A stretch of DNA of 64,000 nucleotides, from the NCBI RefSeq assembly GCF_006402735.1, contig NZ_CP017174.1:8846001-8910000 (forward strand), in the 5' to 3' direction. Source of the stretch: Myxococcus xanthus (GTDB lineage Bacteria > Myxococcota > Myxococcia > Myxococcales > Myxococcaceae). The notes below the pieces were generated by a model that saw only the letters and a list, made by a program, of their open reading frames with translations, ran no database searches and was not told where the DNA came from. The translations under genes and the position numbers were made by a program. This document shows positions 25,158 to 32,310 of this stretch, piece by piece. Each line of letters opens with the position of its first letter. The first letter of the stretch is position 1.

Positions 25158-26219
25158 ATGGTCATCAGCTTGCCGCACGGAAGTGCGCCCGCGGTGCCTG
25201 CCGGGGGGGACGCGCACTTCAGCCTCTCCAGCAGCGCGCGGGTGCTGGGAACTCTCCACCTGGGTCCTGGAGCCAACATCGCGCAAGGCGCGGTGGTGCG
25301 CTCGCATGACGGCGCCGTGCGGTTGGGCGCGGGCTCGGCCGTGTTGGAGAATGGTGTCATCATCGGACTGCCGCAGCAGCCCGTCACGGTGGGAGAGCGC
25401 ACCTTCCTAGACCACCGCAGCCTCGTGCTGGGCGCGGAGGTCGGCGCGCTCTGCGATGTGGGAGGTGGCTCCATCCTCATGCCCGGCGCGCGCATCGGCA
25501 CGCGCTGCCTGCTGGCGGAAGGAACGCTCATTCCAGCGGGCACCGTGGTGCCGGACGACTCCGTCGTCGTGGGCCGCCCCGGCCGCATTCTCCGTCGAAC
25601 CACCGCGGATGACCTGGAACGGCTCCGGAAGCGCCGCGGCGGAAGCCTCGACCTCCCGGGCCAGCCACTCACCGCTTTCTCCGCGAGAGATCGCGCAGAG
25701 GACGCTCCCATGGGACAGCTCTATACGTTTCGCGACAAGCACCCACTGGTGCACCCCACCGCCACCCTCTTCTCCTCGGCCGAGGTGACAGGGGACGTCA
25801 TCATCGGCCCGGGCTGCATCATTGGCCCCGGGGTCAAAATCCTCGGGGATGGCAATGGTCCAGTCCGCATCGGCGCGGGCGTGCAGGTGCTGGCCAACAC
25901 CGTGCTGCACCGGCTGTCGGACCACACGCTGACGCTGGAGGACGGCGTCATCATCGGTCCGGGCTGCACGGTGCATGGCAGCTTCGTGGGCGCGAACACC
26001 GTGGTGGAGCCGGGCGCCATCCTCTGTGACGGGACGCGGCTGGGACGCGGCAGCTTCGTGGGCGCGGGCAGCCTGGTGAAGCAGGGCAGCGCCTTCGCGG
26101 ATGGTGCGCACATCGAGGGCTTCCCAGCGACGCAGACGGGTACGTTGGCGTCGCTGCCGCCAGTGCCCCGCTGGGCGCTGCGGCCGGAAGACCTGCCGGG
26201 GCTGCGGCGCATCGGCTAG
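25158..26219 (+). CDS. double left-handed beta-helix protein, gamma-carbonic-anhydrase-like
   Basis: A 353-residue protein made of two hexapeptide-repeat halves: residues about 20-150 and 185-335. Typical hexad turns include LGPGANIAQGAVVRSHDGAV in the first and VIIGPGCIIGPGVKILGDGN in the second. Single-domain relatives (gamma-carbonic anhydrases, PaaY/YrdA, acyltransferases) form trimers and bind metal with three His per subunit interface. Here those His are few, so catalysis is doubtful. The fusion looks like an internal duplication of the domain with a linker at about 150-185. The function could be structural or acyl-transfer; I cannot decide. The neighbour is the convergent 2TM gene. Confidence 0.8.
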   Translation: MVISLPHGSAPAVPAGGDAHFSLSSSARVLGTLHLGPGANIAQGAVVRSHDGAVRLGAGSAVLENGVIIGLPQQPVTVGERTFLDHRSLVLGAEVGALCDVGGGSILMPGARIGTRCLLAEGTLIPAGTVVPDDSVVVGRPGRILRRTTADDLERLRKRRGGSLDLPGQPLTAFSARDRAEDAPMGQLYTFRDKHPLVHPTATLFSSAEVTGDVIIGPGCIIGPGVKILGDGNGPVRIGAGVQVLANTVLHRLSDHTLTLEDGVIIGPGCTVHGSFVGANTVVEPGAILCDGTRLGRGSFVGAGSLVKQGSAFADGAHIEGFPATQTGTLASLPPVPRWALRPEDLPGLRRIG

Positions 26220-26232
26220 CGCGCCCGCCCGC

Positions 26233-26652
26233 TCACCGCTGCTTGTCCGCGTGATTGAAGGCCGCGAGCAGCGTGCCCATGGCATGGAACGCCAGTCCCA
26301 TGCCCCAGCCGATGGCGGGGTACTGCACCCACCAGCCCGGCCCCGAAAACAGGTTGATGAGGGTGAGCCCTCCCATGACGATGGTGTAGCTCGTCGCGTG
26401 TGACGCAAGGCCCATGTAGGCCTTGCGCATGCGGCGCTGCGCCTTGTCGCGTCCCGCGCGCGCGGAGATGGCGCTCTCCACGGCGGCTTCGCTCACGCCC
26501 ATCTCCCGGGCCATGGCGAGCAGGTCCTCCCGGGTGAGCGAGCGATCCACGCCCTTGCCCGCCAACGCGTGAGCCGTGGCCTCGCGGATGATGTCCGCGG
26601 CCTCGTTCTGGGAAAAACTCGGAGGTGCGCTGCGCTGCCGTGTGTCCGCCAT
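26233..26652 (-). CDS. 2TM-domain membrane protein
   Basis: A 139-residue protein starting at the ATG at 26652. A charged helical N-terminal part (residues about 17-75, like the short oligomerisation modules of SHOCT type) is followed by a 2TM domain with two membrane helices (about 88-103 and 112-130). The spacing and the amphipathic HAMGTLLAAFNHADKQ end match the 2TM family (PF13239). These domains occur in bacterial signalling and stress proteins, or alone as here. The function is unknown. It is convergent with the hexapeptide-repeat gene, 13 bases apart. Confidence 0.8.
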   Translation of the reverse strand: MADTRQRSAPPSFSQNEAADIIREATAHALAGKGVDRSLTREDLLAMAREMGVSEAAVESAISARAGRDKAQRRMRKAYMGLASHATSYTIVMGGLTLINLFSGPGWWVQYPAIGWGMGLAFHAMGTLLAAFNHADKQR

Positions 26653-26762
26653 GGGACTGGGACGCTAGCGCGGCGCATCCGCCACGAAAAGAGAAGGAAT
26701 CCCCCCCACGCCCGTTCTCGCTGGCGGCCCACCTGCTTTCACAAATTGCGAAGGGGGAACTC

Positions 26763-27072
26763 ATGCTTCATGGCATTCGCAGGTCCATGAAGCCTCGGCA
26801 CGCCAGCCCGAGGGAAGCACGCGCGCCGCGGCGGAGGCACCGGCCCGGACGCGGACGGCTGGCACCAGGAAATCGGCTGCGACGGCAGCCCGGGCCAGAG
26901 CGGCTCGCCCATCTACTCGTATGACGCGCCCGTCTCGGGGCCGGTCGTGGTGGGCCAGTACAACCAGTACTCCTGCGACGCCACGGGCTGCGCGGGCAAC
27001 GCCTTTCCGAACAGGATGGGGCACCTGACGCCCGCGTGGAACAAACCCATCAGCTACTTCATCCGTAAGTGA
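26763..27072 (+). pseudogene. remnant of a trypsin-like serine protease
   Basis: A possible start region (ATG 26763 after AAGGGGG) reads only a short Arg-rich frame that stops at about 26924. In another frame, 26791-27072 encodes a good C-terminal end of a trypsin/V8-like peptidase: DGWHQEIGCDGSPGQSGSPI with the catalytic-Ser motif Gly-Gln-Ser-Gly-Ser-Pro, then a Cys pair, ending WNKPISYFIRK. The His and Asp parts of the triad, and the propeptide, are missing, and the two pieces are out of frame. The picture is an internal deletion plus frameshift of a secreted serine protease. Confidence 0.7.
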
Positions 27073-27215
27073 CGCTCCGGGACACGCGTCCGTGGCAGGG
27101 GCGCGCGTCCCGCGGCCATGCGGTGAACCCGAGTCAAGCGCGCCAGCCCACCAGTGACGGCTTCCGTGCGCTCCGCTGCCCCCGGGGGTCGTTCCGCGTC
27201 GAAAGGCCCCGACAG

Positions 27216-27221
27216 AATAAT
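27216..27221 (+). promoter_or_regulatory. possible -10 box of the MEDS kinase gene
   Basis: AATAAT (5 of 6 match to TATAAT) lies 15 bases before the ATG at 27237. No clear -35 box is visible. Confidence 0.3.
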
Positions 27222-27236
27222 GAGGCGCCCACGCAC

Positions 27237-28670
27237 ATGGTGAGGACGATGCCTCCATCCGACGCCGCGACTCTCGGGAGCAGCCACCGGCAGCCTGCCA
27301 GCGAAACACCCGTCGGGTATCCCCTGGAGCATGACCACACGGTCCAGTTCTATGAGGACGAGGCATTCGTCATCGACATCGTCGAGGCCTACATCACGGG
27401 CGGGCTCGAACGAGGAGACCCGCTCATCATCATCGCCCAGGCGAGCCACCGTCAGCAGCTCATCGCGCGGCTGGTGGCCGCGGGCGTGGACACCGCGGCG
27501 GCCATCGCGAGCGGGCAACTCACCCTGCTCGATGCCCGTGAGACACTGGCGCGCTTCATGGTGGGGGGACGCCCGGACTGGGAGCGCTTCCGCCAAGTCA
27601 TCGGCACCGTGATTGAGCACAGCCTCGCGGCCACGCGCCCCGGCGCCAAGGTACGCGCCTACGGCGAGATGGTGGATGTCCTCTGCCTGGATGGGAAGCC
27701 GGACGTGGCGGTGGAGCTGGAGGCACTGTGGAATGACCTCAGCGTGCTCTACCCCCTGTCCCTCCTGTGCACCTACGCCATCGGCCACTTCGGCCAGGCG
27801 GCGCACGCGCGGCCCTTCCTCGATGTCTGCAAGGCGCACGCACACGTCATTCCCACCGAGCGCTACACACGGCTCGCGGATACGGAAGGACGGCTGCGAG
27901 AGGTCAGCCTCCTCCAGCAGCGCGCCCAGGCACTGGAGGCGGAAGTCCAGCAGCGGCAGCAGGCGGAGCAGGCCCTGCGCGAGGCACTCCATCGCCGGGA
28001 TGAATTCCTGGCCCTGGCCGGTCACGAGCTGAAGACGCCCCTGACCGCGCTCCAACTCCAACTCCAATCACTCCCCTCCGCGGCGGCGCGGAAGGATGGC
28101 AGCGGACGCCTGCTGGAGCGGCTGGACAAGGCCATCCGCCATACCGAGCGGCTCGCCACGCACATCGACGGGTTGCTCGACGTCTCCCGCATCGGAGAGG
28201 GCCAGGTGCCCTTGATGATGGAGCCGCTCGACCTGTCGCGGCTCGTTCGGGAAACGGTTGCCCGCGCCATGACTCCGGCGGCCGAGGCGGACTGTCCCAT
28301 CCAGTTGATGGCGGATGTCCCTATCGAAGGCGTGTGGGACCCGCTGCGGATTCAGCAGGTGGTGGGCAACCTCCTGGTCAATGCCTTCAAGTACGGCAAG
28401 GGCCGTCCCATCGAGGTGCGGGTGGAAGGCGCACCGGACCACGCGCGCATCACCGTGAGAGACCACGGCATCGGCATCGCCCCCGAGCACCAGGAGCGCA
28501 TCTTCCACCGCTTCGAACGCGCCGTTCCATCGAGCGCCTTTGGAGGGCTGGGCCTGGGGCTCTACGCGGCCCGCCAGGTCGTGGTGGCGCACGGCGGCAC
28601 CCTCCGCGTGGAGAGCGAGTTGGGCCAGGGCGCCACCTTCATCGTGGAGTTGCCCTACCGTCCGCAGTAG
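27237..28670 (+). CDS. MEDS-domain sensor histidine kinase
   Basis: About 477 residues. Start at ATG 27237 (TGAGGCG upstream) or ATG 27249; the long open frame before this overlaps the protease remnant. An N-terminal MEDS sensor domain (about residues 30-200, starting HDHTVQFYEDEAFVIDIV) is followed by a coiled-coil stretch (Gln/Glu/Ala-rich, about 215-255). HisKA follows with the phospho-acceptor in LALAGHELKTPLT, then HATPase with N-box (VGNLLVNAFKYGKG), G1 (DHGIGI) and G2 (GLGLGLYAARQVV). There is no membrane segment, so it is cytoplasmic. MEDS domains in methanogens and methylotrophs sense small organics. No response regulator lies next to it. Confidence 0.9.
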   Translation: MVRTMPPSDAATLGSSHRQPASETPVGYPLEHDHTVQFYEDEAFVIDIVEAYITGGLERGDPLIIIAQASHRQQLIARLVAAGVDTAAAIASGQLTLLDARETLARFMVGGRPDWERFRQVIGTVIEHSLAATRPGAKVRAYGEMVDVLCLDGKPDVAVELEALWNDLSVLYPLSLLCTYAIGHFGQAAHARPFLDVCKAHAHVIPTERYTRLADTEGRLREVSLLQQRAQALEAEVQQRQQAEQALREALHRRDEFLALAGHELKTPLTALQLQLQSLPSAAARKDGSGRLLERLDKAIRHTERLATHIDGLLDVSRIGEGQVPLMMEPLDLSRLVRETVARAMTPAAEADCPIQLMADVPIEGVWDPLRIQQVVGNLLVNAFKYGKGRPIEVRVEGAPDHARITVRDHGIGIAPEHQERIFHRFERAVPSSAFGGLGLGLYAARQVVVAHGGTLRVESELGQGATFIVELPYRPQ

Positions 28671-28683
28671 CGCGGCGGCGGCC

Positions 28684-29865
28684 TCAAATCCAGAAGGCCA
28701 TGTCGCGCTCGGCGTCCTCGGGCCCCGAGCCCTGGCCGCCCTCCCGCAGCCAGCGGCGATACGCCTCGATGTCGGCGTGGTGCAGATCCGCCTCCGTGCC
28801 GGAGTAGACGCCTCCGCCCGGGCCGTCCAGCAGGGCCTCGCGCTGGATGTCCATGATGACCACGTCCTGCTGGATGACCTGCCGCGTGTACCACCGCACC
28901 AGCGGCATCATGGCGCGTCCCACCAGCGCACCGGGGACATCCACCGGCAAGCGATAGCTGATGGCCGTGTAGACAAGGCTGTCCGTGGGCCCGACGGGCG
29001 TGCACTGCGAGTTGATGACGAAGCCGTGCTCGCCCCACAGGTAGTCCACGCGCGTGACATTGGGGACGTAGAACTTGTCGGTGTGGAGCAGCGGCAGTCC
29101 GCGCGGATTGAAGAGCCGGCCCAAACCCGTGACGGTGTCCTGTGCCTGCTTGTACGTCACCAACACGCTGCCCGCCGTGCGCCGCACCGTGGCCGGCACT
29201 CGCTTGCTGGCGGGCCTGCGGAACCAGCCCGGATGCACGAAGAGCGTGTGCGGGACGTCCATGAAGTTCTCGACGAGGTTCGTCACCCCGTTCGGGAAGC
29301 GCGTCACCATGAAGTAGACGGTCCACCCCTCCTGGTCCCAGTAGGGCACGCGGAACGGCGCGGACCGCGCGGGCTCGGCGCCGCCCATGTAGACGAACAC
29401 GAGGCCGTCCTGCTCCAGGGTGGGAAAGCGCGTCAGGCGCCCCAGCGCGCAGGGCGCGGTCGCCAGTCCTGCCCGTGCGCAGGCGTCGGCGTCGAGCAAC
29501 TCGCTTCGCTGCGAGGGCCCCAACGATGGCACCTCCACCACGGCGCCCGAAGCGTCGTAGACCCAGCCGTGATACGGGCAGCCGATGCGGCCATCGAAGA
29601 CCGCGCCCCGGGACAGCCGCGCGTTGCGGTGCAGACACCGGTCCCGGAGAGCGGTGGGCTGCCCATGTACGTCACGGAAGAGGACCACCCCCGTGCCGAA
29701 GAGGGTCCGCGCCAGGGGCTCGCCAGGCTTCAGCTCGGTGGAGAGACACGCGACGTACCAGAAGTCCTTCAGCGCGCCACAGCGCGTGAGGTCGGCTTCG
29801 GCCTCCAGGTCCACGTTGGGAGCGGGCGAGGTGTCGCGCGAATGCAGGCGCAGTGGCGGTCTCAT
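28684..29865 (-). CDS. Rieske-type aromatic-ring-hydroxylating oxygenase
   Basis: A 393-residue protein starting at the ATG at 29865, overlapping the GH3 stop by four bases. The Rieske 2Fe-2S ligands C77-x-H79 and C96-x2-H99 (CLHRNA and CPYHGW) are intact. The catalytic domain has the mononuclear iron region ENFMDVPHTLFVHPG with Asp/His/His. The closest general look is to oxygenase alpha subunits that oxidise natural-product or lipid intermediates. No reductase or small subunit gene lies in the operon. It is last of four genes; the substrate could be the product of the GH3 enzyme upstream. That link is inferred from the order only. Confidence 0.9.
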   Translation of the reverse strand: MRPPLRLHSRDTSPAPNVDLEAEADLTRCGALKDFWYVACLSTELKPGEPLARTLFGTGVVLFRDVHGQPTALRDRCLHRNARLSRGAVFDGRIGCPYHGWVYDASGAVVEVPSLGPSQRSELLDADACARAGLATAPCALGRLTRFPTLEQDGLVFVYMGGAEPARSAPFRVPYWDQEGWTVYFMVTRFPNGVTNLVENFMDVPHTLFVHPGWFRRPASKRVPATVRRTAGSVLVTYKQAQDTVTGLGRLFNPRGLPLLHTDKFYVPNVTRVDYLWGEHGFVINSQCTPVGPTDSLVYTAISYRLPVDVPGALVGRAMMPLVRWYTRQVIQQDVVIMDIQREALLDGPGGGVYSGTEADLHHADIEAYRRWLREGGQGSGPEDAERDMAFWI

Positions 29866-31529
29866 GTGGCGGCTCCGGAGAAATGGTCCGACCAGCCCGT
29901 CAGGCGGTGCAGGTCCACGGGCTTGATGTCGCCCGCGCGCTGGCCCAGCGCGACGCAGCGAGCCTCGTAGCGGCGAGCCCCCTCCTCCACGCGCATGGCA
30001 CGCACCGGACCGAGCTGTCCCAGGGCTCGCGCATAGCGGTAGTGGTGTCCCTCGCAGAAGGCGTGCTCCACGGCCTCCGCGGCGGCGGCGAGCCGTGAGG
30101 CGGGGGCGTCCGTCTCCAGGAACAAGACGTAGGACGGCGCGGGAGTCCACTCGGGCGCCAGCATGGAGAAGCCGGGGCGCGCGCCGCCAAAGAAGTCCGG
30201 AAGCACGGCATCCAGCACGTCTCCCACGCGCGTGCCGGCGAGCTTCTCGCCCACCAGGTCACAAACGGCGTCCGCTCGGCCGACGAAGCGAAGGCAGGGC
30301 GTCGCGTGTTGGAAGCCCTCCACGCGGACCAGGTCGCCCAGGCGGTAGCGCAGCAGGCCGCCCGAGGTGGACAACAGCACCGTGTACGTGCGGCCCTGCT
30401 CCAGCTCGTGTGCGAGGCGAGGTCGCGAGATGGGGTGCTCGCTGTCGATGAACTCGAAGAAGTGGCTGCGCACCGCGAGCACGGGGGCGGGCGCATCGAA
30501 GAAGGGCACGGTGACGACGCCCTCCGTGGCCAGCAGCCCCTTGCCCTGCACCTCCACGCCCGGAAAGCGGCGGCATGCGGCGGGAAGCGCGTGGGCTGCC
30601 TGTGCGTCCGTCCACATGCTGAGAAGCGACAGTCGAGGCCACAACGCGCGGGCGCTCCAGCCACCTCGCAGCACCTCACGCAGCAGCGAAGCTCGCTCCG
30701 GGCGCGGAGAGAAGCGCATCCGGGCCAGCACCGCTTGCAACGCGGCTTCATCGTGCGCGGCGCCGGACGCAGGCGGCCGGCAGCGCCCTCGCGTCAGGTC
30801 ATCGGCCAGTCGCTCCCCGTGCCGCTCCAGCGCGTCCATGAGGAGCGTGAGGAAGCTGGGGTTCCACACGCTGATGAGAGCCAGGTCCTCGCGGGCGACG
30901 AGATGCCAGAGCGTCACGTAGCGGCAGGACTCCACGTCCGGCAGGGCCCCCACTTCACCGGGCACCGCGAAGATGCGGGACAGCAAGGGGCGCAGCACGC
31001 GCGAGAAGTAGGCGCTGTCCTCCGCGCTGCCCACGGGAATGCCGCCCGCCGTGCGGGCCTGCTTTCGCGCCAGTGGGGAGATGGACCAGTAGCTGGCGCC
31101 CTCGCGCAACGCGGGCCGGCGGTGGAGCAACTCGAAGAGCATGGGGGCCAGGGCGCGCTGGAACTCGGCCAGGAGACCGCGCGTCATGGGCACCCGCTTG
31201 CTGGCGCCCGAAGAGCCGCCTGAGAGTTCGAAGCGCAGCACCGGCTCACGCGTGAGCACCCGGGCCTCGCCCGCGGCGATGCGCTCCACGTCCGGACCCA
31301 GCGCGTCCGGCGTCACCCACGGCACGGCATTTTGGAAGTCACGGGCGTCGCGGATGCGGCGGAAGTCAGGGATGCGCTCCGCCTGCACGCTGCCCACGGC
31401 CGAACGAAGCACCCGCTGAAGACACACCGCCTGCGCGGCCTCGGGGTCGCGCAAGGCCCGGTGGAAGCGCAGCGCGGAGGGAGCGAGCACCACCCGCAGT
31501 CCCTCCAGCGGCAAGGAGGAAGCACTCAC
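29862..31529 (-). CDS. GH3-family acyl-adenylate enzyme
   Basis: A 555-residue protein. I choose the GTG at 31529, after the preceding gene's stop (31537) with GAGGC just upstream; the frame extends to 31550. It belongs to the GH3 auxin-responsive family of the ANL superfamily. The ATP-binding loop is SGGSSGASKRVPM, and later motifs include LLRYRLGDLVRVEG and the large C-terminal domain. Plant GH3 enzymes join acyl acids (such as jasmonate or auxin) to amino acids; bacterial members are mostly unstudied. Here it sits between a GNAT-like gene and a Rieske oxygenase in one operon, suggesting a small biosynthetic pathway making an acylated amino acid or lipid. The inference is from context. Confidence 0.88.
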   Translation of the reverse strand: MSASSLPLEGLRVVLAPSALRFHRALRDPEAAQAVCLQRVLRSAVGSVQAERIPDFRRIRDARDFQNAVPWVTPDALGPDVERIAAGEARVLTREPVLRFELSGGSSGASKRVPMTRGLLAEFQRALAPMLFELLHRRPALREGASYWSISPLARKQARTAGGIPVGSAEDSAYFSRVLRPLLSRIFAVPGEVGALPDVESCRYVTLWHLVAREDLALISVWNPSFLTLLMDALERHGERLADDLTRGRCRPPASGAAHDEAALQAVLARMRFSPRPERASLLREVLRGGWSARALWPRLSLLSMWTDAQAAHALPAACRRFPGVEVQGKGLLATEGVVTVPFFDAPAPVLAVRSHFFEFIDSEHPISRPRLAHELEQGRTYTVLLSTSGGLLRYRLGDLVRVEGFQHATPCLRFVGRADAVCDLVGEKLAGTRVGDVLDAVLPDFFGGARPGFSMLAPEWTPAPSYVLFLETDAPASRLAAAAEAVEHAFCEGHHYRYARALGQLGPVRAMRVEEGARRYEARCVALGQRAGDIKPVDLHRLTGWSDHFSGAAT

Positions 31530-31536
31530 GTCAGCC

Positions 31537-32310
31537 TCACGTCCGCACACGGACGCCCGCGTGTCTCAACCCGCGCCGGGCCCAGCCGCGAAGCTGTCCG
31601 GACACGCTCCGCCCCAGTGCCAGGCAGAGGTCCCACCAGCGAATCTCCACCAAGCACACCAACTCCTCGCCCTCGCCATGGCGCGGATTGCGCTCGGCGA
31701 AGAAGGCGATGTCGGGGTGCAGTGCCGTCGCGCGGTCGATAGGCGCGACGCCATCCCGCACGCGATAATGCACGCCCTGGAAACGGAGCGTGCCCCGCGA
31801 CGCGTCGTACTGCGCGCCGAACCAGCGGGCGGCCAGCGCGTGCAGGAAGTCGGCGCGTCCGGGGGGCGGCGTCCAGTCCCGCCGAGGCATCGTCCTGGGG
31901 AAGTAGTTCACCGCGAGCAGGTACGTCTTGAAGCCGGCGCTCAACAGCAGCCAGTGCACCGGCCGCAGGGGATGACGGAGCTTGCGTGACAACACGAAGC
32001 GCCCGAAGCACACCTGCAACACCTTGTGGCCCCACCAGTCGGGGTGGATGACCGTGTCGCCCGAATACACCACCTCCACCCGCTGCCCGCCCGCGAGCTC
32101 CTCGGCGACGCGCAGCGTGCTGAAGCCCACCAACTCCCCGCCTCGGCGCGTGTGGAGGAGGATGACGTACTGCTTGGCCTCCAGGTCCTCGGCGAAGCGC
32201 TCCGGCGACACGCCCGTGTAGCAGAGCTGCATCAGCGCCAGCATCTGCCCACGCTGCGCGTCCGTGAGCGCATCACGCCGCACCGTCGAGCCCTTGAGCG
32301 GCGACATCAT
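31537..32310 (-). CDS. GNAT-like protein of the RnfD/GH3/Rieske operon
   Basis: A 257-residue protein starting at the ATG at 32310, overlapping the previous gene's stop by four bases. The N-terminal half has a GNAT-type pattern (residues about 45-115, FAEDLEAKQYVILLHTRRGG through VEVVYSGDTVIHPDWWGHKV). The VIHPDWWGHKV stretch resembles the acyl-CoA-binding 'Q/R-G-x-G/A' region in a degenerate form. The C-terminal half (about 120-257) is unique and rich in Trp, Arg and Pro. It could acylate the amino acid or lipid made by the neighbours, but the active site is not obvious. Confidence 0.7.
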   Translation of the reverse strand: MMSPLKGSTVRRDALTDAQRGQMLALMQLCYTGVSPERFAEDLEAKQYVILLHTRRGGELVGFSTLRVAEELAGGQRVEVVYSGDTVIHPDWWGHKVLQVCFGRFVLSRKLRHPLRPVHWLLLSAGFKTYLLAVNYFPRTMPRRDWTPPPGRADFLHALAARWFGAQYDASRGTLRFQGVHYRVRDGVAPIDRATALHPDIAFFAERNPRHGEGEELVCLVEIRWWDLCLALGRSVSGQLRGWARRGLRHAGVRVRT

